Positions 1 through 4,892 of a stretch of DNA of 7,697 nt are shown here, in pieces. This stretch comes from Trebonia sp. Its GTDB lineage: Bacteria; Actinomycetota; Actinomycetes; Streptosporangiales; Streptosporangiaceae. How positions within the stretch are numbered: position 1 is the first letter of the stretch; every line of letters starts with the position of its first letter. The stretch lies in assembly GCA_030038035.1 (NCBI GenBank), contig JASHPP010000574.1:1-7697 (forward strand), written 5' to 3'. The position numbers were made by a program, and so were the translations under genes. The notes under the pieces are model-generated. The model worked only from the letters and a program-made list of their open reading frames with translations, ran no database searches and was not told the origin of the DNA.

Positions 1-2300
1 GGCACGCCGAACGGCCGCCCGATCACCGCGGTCGCCGTCTGGTAGACCGGCAGGCCGCCGGGCACGTCGGCGGGGAAGCGGACCCGCAGCAGGTGGTCCT
101 TCCCGATCGACCCGGACACGTGCGTGCGGAATTCGACCAGGTCCGACCCGTGCCAGAGCAGCGTCTCCTGCGTGATCTCCAGGTCGCCCAGCCTGAACGT
201 GGCCAGCAGCCGCCGTCCGACGGGGCAATGCTGCGCGCGGACGGTCGCGGGGACGCCTGCCGAGCCCTGGCCCGGGCCTTTCGGCGACAGGTGCCACGGG
301 CCCTCGCCCCACCGCGGGTGCTTGTCGTACTCCTCTTGCAGCACGAGTTCGTTGCCCGGGCCGCGCAGCACGTCCCGGCCGGCGCGCGTGTCGGCGATCG
401 CGAGCGTGCCGCCCCTGGCCGGGTCGGCGGTCACCAGGAAGGCGCCGTTCCCGATCGTGGTGCCCGCGTCGTCGGCCCAGCCCCGGGCGCCCCGCTCGAG
501 CGGCCTCAGCAGGTAGCGCCGGTACCCGAGCGCCGGGACGCCGGCCGCGCGGAACGTCAGCGTGATCTCGGCGAGCGAGCCGTCGTCGTGCCGGCGCACC
601 CCCTCGGCCAGCGCGTCAAGCACGCTGCCATCCGACGCGTCGCACACCGCGAGCCAGGGCGTGCCCGGCTCGTCAATCCGCACCGTGACCCGCGCCATGC
701 CGTCACGCTCGCGGGCCAGGCCGTTGCACACGATGATCGCGCGGTCGCGGCCAGCCGGGCCGCCGCCCGTCCGCGCAGGGCTGGAACGGGAAGCGATGAA
801 ATCGATTGCGTCCCGGCGGGCCGCATCCCCGCGCTGCCACGCCTCCCGCCAGCCCGCCAGCAGGTCCAGGTACACCTGGTCGGACTCCGTGCCGGTGACC
901 GCGTCGTGGTGCGCGCCGTAGGCAAGCTGCCGCCACGCCTTGTCCAGCGACTCCGCCGGGTACGGCGCGCCGTCAAGCCAGGCGAGCGTCGCCAGCCGCT
1001 CGCCCTCGGCGACCGCGGTCTCGCCCGCCCTGTTGGCCTGCTTGGTGTCGGCGTAGGAGACGTCCTTGCCGGTGTAGACGGGGTTCATGTCCCTGGTCTG
1101 CGGCGTGATCCACACGCCCGACGCCGGCGCGGCGGCCTCCGCCCGCACCGCGTCGAAGAAGTCGCGCGGGATCGCCGTGACGAACCGCGGCCACACGTAC
1201 CTGCTGTTCCAGGACCGGTGGATGTCGGTGACCCAGCGAGCGGGGATCACGTGGTCCGACCCGACAGGGAGCATGACGTTGCGGGTCGCGGCGACGGCGG
1301 CGAGCGAGCGGAACTGCTCGTAGGCCGCCTGCTCGGCCGACGCCAGGTCGGCCGCGGTGTGCACGATCCAGCCCGCGCCGTAGTGGTTGGCCATGTAGGA
1401 CGTCAGCAGCCCGCCGCCGTCGGGGGAGAGCCACTCGAACTCGGCGGGGAACTGCATCCGCGTGTTGTCGTCCGGGCCCCACTGGTGGAACGGGCCGCGC
1501 GCCCACGAGGACGAGGTGAGCCCGGCGGCGGCCATCAGCCCGGGGAACCCAGGATCGTGGCCGAAGGCGTCCAGCATCCACGCCGATCGCGGGTCCGCGC
1601 CCAGGACCCCGCGCTGGAAGCCGACGCCGTAGACCGCGTTGCGGATCGTCGTCTCGGCCCCGGTCAGGTTCGCGTTCGGCTCGTTGTAGGTGCCGCCGAC
1701 GAGTTCGGCGCGCCCCTCGTCGAGCAGCGCGCGCAGGTCCGCCCGGTCGGCGGGGAACGCGTCGAAGTGCGGCTTGAGGTAGTCGATCTCGGCGAGCACG
1801 AACTTGTAGTCGGGGTCGCGGCGCGCCTTCTCCAGGTGCAGCCGCACGAGCTCGAACGCGCTCCTGGCATCCGGCAGCTTGCCGTCCTCGTCGGGCAGCA
1901 CGAGCCGCGCCTCGGTGAACTGGCCCTGCGTGCTCCACCACACGGGGTCGTAGTGGAAGTGGCTGACCATCCACATCGTCCAGCCGGGCTCGGCCACGGT
2001 GAGCTGCGCGGCATGCTCGATGCGATCGTTTGCGGCCTCGGCGATCACGGTGGCAGGCCGGAGCGTGCCCGGGGCGCCCGTGACGGCGACCGCCACCTCA
2101 TAGGTGCGGCTCTCGCCCGGTTCCGTCCCCGTTATCCCGAACGGGGCCGGGGTGTCTGCCCACGGCCCCGCGATCCGCAGCGTGGCCGGCGCGCCGGTCT
2201 CGCTCGGCCGCGTGCTCTCGACGGTGACCCGGATGACTTGCAGCGGGCGGCTTGTGGTGCCCTGGAACAGGTCGGTTGATTCCACGCCAGTGATCCGCAT
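1..2300 (-). CDS. GH38 alpha-mannosidase, 3' end off the window
   Basis: Retaining glycoside hydrolase of family 38, expected to release alpha-linked mannose from mannosides or glycan fragments. The reading frame is open from an ATG at 2300 to the left edge (766 codons), so the C-terminal end is missing. Residues 1-105 form a beta-rich leader domain. The catalytic domain then opens with SHFHYDPVWW (H116 and D118, the expected zinc ligands). WMLDAFGHD follows, with D244 as the predicted nucleophile. The helical middle domain carries AHHDAVTGT, with H465 as a further zinc ligand. The visible part ends in the C-terminal beta-sandwich region. There is no signal peptide, so the enzyme is probably cytoplasmic and acts on imported oligosaccharides. 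An ATG at 2308 is out of frame. The ribosome site before 2300 is weak (GGAAAT). It is divergent from an ArsR-type regulator across 133 bp with a perfect inverted repeat. Family assignment is firm; the exact linkage cleaved cannot be read from sequence. Confidence 0.93.
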   Translation of the reverse strand, partial: MRITGVESTDLFQGTTSRPLQVIRVTVESTRPSETGAPATLRIAGPWADTPAPFGITGTEPGESRTYEVAVAVTGAPGTLRPATVIAEAANDRIEHAAQLTVAEPGWTMWMVSHFHYDPVWWSTQGQFTEARLVLPDEDGKLPDARSAFELVRLHLEKARRDPDYKFVLAEIDYLKPHFDAFPADRADLRALLDEGRAELVGGTYNEPNANLTGAETTIRNAVYGVGFQRGVLGADPRSAWMLDAFGHDPGFPGLMAAAGLTSSSWARGPFHQWGPDDNTRMQFPAEFEWLSPDGGGLLTSYMANHYGAGWIVHTAADLASAEQAAYEQFRSLAAVAATRNVMLPVGSDHVIPARWVTDIHRSWNSRYVWPRFVTAIPRDFFDAVRAEAAAPASGVWITPQTRDMNPVYTGKDVSYADTKQANRAGETAVAEGERLATLAWLDGAPYPAESLDKAWRQLAYGAHHDAVTGTESDQVYLDLLAGWREAWQRGDAARRDAIDFIASRSSPARTGGGPAGRDRAIIVCNGLARERDGMARVTVRIDEPGTPWLAVCDASDGSVLDALAEGVRRHDDGSLAEITLTFRAAGVPALGYRRYLLRPLERGARGWADDAGTTIGNGAFLVTADPARGGTLAIADTRAGRDVLRGPGNELVLQEEYDKHPRWGEGPWHLSPKGPGQGSAGVPATVRAQHCPVGRRLLATFRLGDLEITQETLLWHGSDLVEFRTHVSGSIGKDHLLRVRFPADVPGGLPVYQTATAVIGRPFGV

Positions 2301-2368
2301 ATTTCCATCGTCGCACGGAACGCCGGCGGTGAGCCACGGCGCTGCGCGCGCTGGCGGCGGGAGGAATT

Positions 2369-2392
2369 TTCTCGGAAGAAGTCTTCCGAGAA
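2369..2392. promoter_or_regulatory. Perfect inverted repeat, probable operator of the divergent ArsR-type regulator
   Basis: Two perfect 11-base arms, TTCTCGGAAGA and TCTTCCGAGAA, are separated by AG. The octamer GAAGTCTT occurs at 2378-2385 and again at 2390-2397, exactly 12 bp apart, so the site also has a direct-repeat character. It lies between the divergent GH38 gene and the ArsR-type gene, immediately upstream of the -35 of the latter and inside the likely promoter of the former. That position is suited to repressing both. Which protein binds it is inference from the layout. A hairpin terminator is unlikely because both neighbouring genes are transcribed away from it. Confidence 0.7.
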
Positions 2393-2402
2393 GTCTTGTC
2401 AA
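2374..2402 (-). promoter_or_regulatory. Candidate promoter of the GH38 gene
   Basis: On the minus strand a perfect TTGACA (2402-2397) would serve as -35. At 17 bp spacing the -10 would be TCTTCC (2379-2374), a poor match, so the element is only partly supported. The inverted repeat at 2369-2392 covers the whole spacer and -10, so a bound repressor would exclude RNA polymerase. Confidence 0.4.
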
Positions 2403-2425
2403 AAGAACCCTTTCGAGCGTAGCGT
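2396..2425 (+). promoter_or_regulatory. Candidate leaderless promoter of the ArsR-type gene
   Basis: A -35-like TTGTCA (2396-2401) and a -10-like TAGCGT (2420-2425, fitting TAnnnT) are 18 bp apart. The predicted transcription start falls at about 2432-2434, on the ATG itself. This agrees with the absence of any Shine-Dalgarno sequence before 2434. A perfect 10-bp palindrome GTTTCGAAAC (2424-2433) directly abuts the start codon, and TTTCGA is also present at 2411-2416. Confidence 0.45.
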
Positions 2426-2433
2426 TTCGAAAC

Positions 2434-3165
2434 ATGAGTTCCGAAGAACGACCAGAGGCAGCGCCGGCGACCCGGCCAGGATCGGGGGACGCGCCCAGGT
2501 CCGCGCCCCGCCGCCGCCGGCCGGCCGCCGAGGCGGCCCCCGGCCCGGCCCCCGATCCCAGGCACAGCGAACTGCGGCTCACCGACCCGAAGGCGATGCG
2601 CGCGCTCGCGCATCCGGTGCGGATGGCGCTGCTCGACATCATCGGGGCCACGATCACGCTGACCGCCACGCAGGCCAGCGAGCTGCTGGGGGAGTCGCCG
2701 GCCAACTGCGCGTTCCACCTGCGGACGCTGGCCAAGTACGGGTACATCAAGGAGGCCGGCGGCGGGCGCGGCAGGGAGCGGCCGTGGACGATCGCGCACC
2801 GGAGCATCAGCCTGTCGGACAAGGACCAGGCGCCGCAGGCCAAGCTGGCCGCCGAGGCGCTGGCGCAGGTCTGGTACGAGCGGCTGCTTGACCGCATCGG
2901 GCGCGCGTTCGCACGGAACTCCTGGCCCACCGGATGGGAGGACGCGGCCGAGTCGTCCACCACCGTCGCTTATCTCACGCCAGAGGAGACCGGGCAGGTG
3001 GGGAAGGCGCTGCGCGAGGTGTTCGAGCCGTACATGGACCGGCGCTTCGACCGGTCGCTCCGGCCGGCGGGCGCCCTGCCCGTGGAGTTCGCGGTGTTCG
3101 GGTACCCGCGCGAGGACCTGGCCGCGCTGCCGGACAGCGCCCCCGAGACAGAAACCGGCGAGTAA
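2434..3165 (+). CDS. ArsR-type winged-helix transcriptional regulator
   Basis: A 243-residue DNA-binding regulator. Residues 1-45 are a Pro/Arg/Ala-rich, probably disordered tail. Residues about 47-125 form an ArsR-like winged helix, with LTDPKAMRALAHPVRMALLD as the typical first helices. The recognition helix lies around SPANCAFHLRTLAKYGYI, and the wing is the Gly/Arg-rich stretch GGGRGRERPW. Residues 130-243 are a helical C-terminal region probably used for dimerisation or sensing. No cysteine-pair metal site is evident, so a metal sensor is unlikely. The frame is open upstream to 2104, but that part overlaps the mannosidase antisense. ATG 2434 is chosen because it lies in the intergenic region and a promoter fits it. 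Divergence from the GH38 gene makes this its likely regulator, perhaps responding to a mannoside; the ligand is unknown. Confidence 0.85.
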   Translation: MSSEERPEAAPATRPGSGDAPRSAPRRRRPAAEAAPGPAPDPRHSELRLTDPKAMRALAHPVRMALLDIIGATITLTATQASELLGESPANCAFHLRTLAKYGYIKEAGGGRGRERPWTIAHRSISLSDKDQAPQAKLAAEALAQVWYERLLDRIGRAFARNSWPTGWEDAAESSTTVAYLTPEETGQVGKALREVFEPYMDRRFDRSLRPAGALPVEFAVFGYPREDLAALPDSAPETETGE

Positions 3166-3170
3166 CTTCG

Positions 3171-3207
3171 AGATATATCTTGACAATGCGGTCAGACGCG
3201 ATACATC
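3171..3207 (+). promoter_or_regulatory. AT-rich promoter with palindrome, before the small gene
   Basis: A perfect palindrome AGATATATCT (3171-3180) runs straight into a consensus -35 TTGACA (3180-3185). A weaker -10, TACATC (3202-3207), follows after 16 bp. The AT-rich block stands out against the GC-rich surroundings. The palindrome abutting the -35 resembles a repressor site. The transcript would start near 3214, giving a leader of about 26 bases that contains the ribosome site AGAGGAGA (3226-3233). Confidence 0.5.
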
Positions 3208-3239
3208 GTAAGTTCTACTTACTCCAGAGGAGACCGATC

Positions 3240-3479
3240 ATGCATCCGGAGATTGCCGGCGCGCTGGCCGAACAGCACCATGACGAACTGACCCGGCAGG
3301 CGGGCAGGCGGCGCGCGGCGGCCATCGCGCGCGCGGCGGCCCCCCGCCGGGGCATCGCAAGCGTGCGCCTGCCGCGCTACCGGGTCCGCTGGTCGCGGAC
3401 CACGCTGTCGCCCGTGGGCGAAGCCGGGCGGCGCGAGCGGTCGTGGGTGATCGTCATCTCGGCGAGCCGCGCACTGTGA
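3240..3479 (+). CDS. Small basic protein, 79 residues, function unknown
   Basis: A short gene beginning at ATG 3240 behind a strong ribosome site (GGAG, 7 bases upstream) and its own AT-rich promoter. The product starts MHPEIAGALAEQHHDELTRQ and continues as an amphipathic helix to about residue 34. An Arg-rich middle and a short hydrophobic stretch near the end (WVIVIS, residues 69-74) follow, too short to span a membrane. The N-terminal LAxxHHxEL pattern resembles small uncharacterised actinobacterial proteins often seen next to regulators; I cannot attach a function. The longer frame open back to 2934 is rejected because it overlaps the ArsR-type gene. The promoter-plus-ribosome-site evidence makes a real gene likely. 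Confidence 0.65.
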   Translation: MHPEIAGALAEQHHDELTRQAGRRRAAAIARAAAPRRGIASVRLPRYRVRWSRTTLSPVGEAGRRERSWVIVISASRAL

Positions 3480-3513
3480 CACGGGTGCCCAGGTCAGCAT
3501 GGCAACGATGTCC

Positions 3514-3542
3514 TTGGCGCACCCGCTGCCGCGCGGTAGGGT
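3514..3542 (+). promoter_or_regulatory. Promoter of the LacI-family gene
   Basis: TTGGCG (3514-3519) and TAGGGT (3537-3542) are separated by exactly 17 bp, a good match to the actinobacterial housekeeping pattern TTGnCn / TAnnnT. The predicted start is near 3549, about 90 bases before the LacI start codon and just before the candidate operator at 3556-3571. Confidence 0.6.
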
Positions 3543-3555
3543 GGTGAAAGAGGCG

Positions 3556-3571
3556 GGAACAATCGTTTTCC
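3556..3571. promoter_or_regulatory. Candidate LacI-family operator, copy 1 (autoregulatory)
   Basis: The minus strand reads GGAAAACGATTGTTCC, an imperfect palindrome with GGAA and TTCC outer arms. It lies just downstream of the predicted LacI transcription start, so binding would block elongation. It shares 13 of 16 bases, including the unbroken core AAACGATTGT, with the site at 4892-4907 in front of the next gene. Assignment to this LacI protein is inference from proximity and sharing. Confidence 0.6.
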
Positions 3572-3639
3572 GTTCCTTCTGAGGCCTGGTTTCCCGGCAA
3601 AACGGATTCATCGGGCGCCGATCCACGCGAAGGAGTGCC

Positions 3640-4770
3640 ATGTCCATGTCCGACCGGCCCGCGACGTTGCGGGATGTGGCGGCCGCGGCACGCGTGCATC
3701 CCGCAACGGCGTCGCGTGCGCTGAACCCCGGGACCAGGCTCCTGGTCAGCGAGGAGACCGCCCGGCGCGTCACCGAGGCTGCCGAGCGGCTCGGCTACCG
3801 GCCCAACCCGGTGGCCCGGTCGCTGCGAACGCGGCGCTCGCACACGATTGGCGTGCTCATCCCCGACCTGAACAACCCGCTGTTCCCGCCCATCGTCCGC
3901 GGCCTTGAGGACCGGCTCGCCAAGCAGGGCTACGTCGTGCTCATCGGCAACACCGACGGAGACCTGGCGCGCGAGCGGGCGGTTTTCGACCAGATGCGCG
4001 CGCGGCACGTCGACGGCTTCGTGCTGGCCACCGCGACGCTGCACAACCCGCTGCTCGCCGAGGCCGCCGAGGCCGACCTGCCGGTGGTCCTGATGAACCG
4101 GACCGCGCAGGGATACCCGTTCTCCTCGGTCTCGGTGGACAACGAGCAGGGCGAGTCGGCCGCGGTCGCGCACCTGGTCTCGCTCGGGCACACGCGGATC
4201 GGGCACATCGCGGGCCCGCAGGAAGTCTCCACCGGCGTCGCCCGGCTGCGCGGGTTCCACGACGCGATGCTCTCGCACGGCCTGACGGCCGACGAGTCCG
4301 TGGTCGTCTACGCGTCCAACTACACGATCGAGGAGGGCCGCCGCTGCGGGCACGAACTCCTGTCCGCCAACGGCGAGCTGACCGCGATCGTGGCGGCCAA
4401 CGACATGCTCGCGGTCGGCTGCTACGGCGCGCTCGACGACGTCGGCATGCGCTGTCCCGAGGACATCTCCGTGATCGGCTTCAACGACATGCCGTTCATC
4501 GACCGGCTGCGCCCGCCGCTGTCGACGGTGCGATTCCCGCACTACAGGCTGGGCACGGAGGCGGCCAAGCTGCTGCTCGAGCGGATCGAGGACGCCGACA
4601 GCCCGGTCAAGATCCTCTACCTCGCGCCGGAGCTGGTCGCTCGCGGCTCCACGATCCCGCTGGCCCCCGCGGCTGTCCACGGCCATGCCGCCGCCGCCGC
4701 GGCCGGCGATGACGTGATCACCCCCAACATGGTCCCGCTGCGCCGCGCCGCGGCGCGCCGCAAGCGCTGA
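3640..4770 (+). CDS. LacI-family transcriptional regulator
   Basis: A 376-residue LacI/GalR-type repressor. Residues 8-29 are the helix-turn-helix (ATLRDVAAAARVHPATASRAL), with H20 where most relatives have Ser. The hinge helix PNPVARSLRTRRS spans 55-67. The periplasmic-binding-protein-like effector domain starts at HTIGVLIPDLNNPLF and includes DNEQGESAAVAHLVSLGH and VAANDMLAVGCYGALDDVG. It should bind a small ligand, usually a sugar or sugar derivative, and release DNA. About 35 residues after the effector domain (AAAAAAG, then RRAAARRKR) form an extra Ala-rich and basic tail not usual in the family. AAGGAG lies 4 bases before ATG 3640 and 10 before an in-frame ATG at 3646, so either may be the start. 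Copies of a shared operator-like motif in its own leader and at the next gene suggest autoregulation and control of the downstream dehydrogenase. Confidence 0.92.
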   Translation: MSMSDRPATLRDVAAAARVHPATASRALNPGTRLLVSEETARRVTEAAERLGYRPNPVARSLRTRRSHTIGVLIPDLNNPLFPPIVRGLEDRLAKQGYVVLIGNTDGDLARERAVFDQMRARHVDGFVLATATLHNPLLAEAAEADLPVVLMNRTAQGYPFSSVSVDNEQGESAAVAHLVSLGHTRIGHIAGPQEVSTGVARLRGFHDAMLSHGLTADESVVVYASNYTIEEGRRCGHELLSANGELTAIVAANDMLAVGCYGALDDVGMRCPEDISVIGFNDMPFIDRLRPPLSTVRFPHYRLGTEAAKLLLERIEDADSPVKILYLAPELVARGSTIPLAPAAVHGHAAAAAAGDDVITPNMVPLRRAAARRKR

Positions 4771-4791
4771 GCCAGGAGCCAGGAGTCAGGA
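4771..4791 (+). repeat. Three 7-bp tandem units after the LacI stop codon
   Basis: GCCAGGA, GCCAGGA and GTCAGGA follow each other directly after the TGA of the LacI gene, and a fourth unit starts but diverges. The run contains several AGGAG-like words, but no start codon follows at a useful distance. It is probably a slippage product with no assigned role. Confidence 0.6.
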
Positions 4792-4858
4792 GCCGGCCAG
4801 CCGGGGCTGCGAGCGGGAGCCGGACGCCACAGCCTGATAACGGATTGGGCATGACGGA

Positions 4859-4892
4859 TTGACAAACCGCCGCCGGCAGGAGAGCCTCTAAT
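4859..4892 (+). promoter_or_regulatory. Candidate promoter of the dehydrogenase gene
   Basis: A consensus -35 TTGACA (4859-4864) lies in the 120-bp gap after the LacI gene. The best -10 look-alike, TCTAAT (4887-4892), is 22 bp away, too far for a standard promoter. At 17 bp the hexamer GAGCCT is poor. A promoter is likely but its -10 is uncertain. If TCTAAT is used, the ATG at 4891 would not be transcribed and translation would start further in. Confidence 0.35.

Noticed and set aside
973..1974. 333-codon minus-strand frame within the mannosidase region
   Set aside because: Wrong frame of the same gene: it is Arg/Pro-rich with no motif, whereas the frame starting at 2300 contains all GH38 signatures.
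93..2279. 728-codon open frame on the plus strand opposite the GH38 gene
   Set aside because: It shows no family motif and is an Arg/Gly/Ala/Val/Pro-rich antisense shadow, while the minus strand carries an unmistakable GH38 catalytic domain across the same span.
2369..2392. Inverted repeat read as a transcription terminator
   Set aside because: Both flanking genes are transcribed away from it, and no T-tract follows on either strand.
2104..2433. Upstream extension of the ArsR-type gene to a 353-codon frame
   Set aside because: The extra part crosses the control region and overlaps the mannosidase N-terminus in antisense; the start at 2434 fits a promoter and the domain layout.
2098..3186. 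362-codon minus-strand frame opposite the ArsR-type gene
   Set aside because: Antisense shadow with no domain features; it also spans the divergent promoter region.
3454..4686. 410-codon minus-strand frame opposite the LacI gene
   Set aside because: Antisense shadow of a clear LacI-family gene; its Arg/Asp/His/Val-rich sequence is typical of such shadows.
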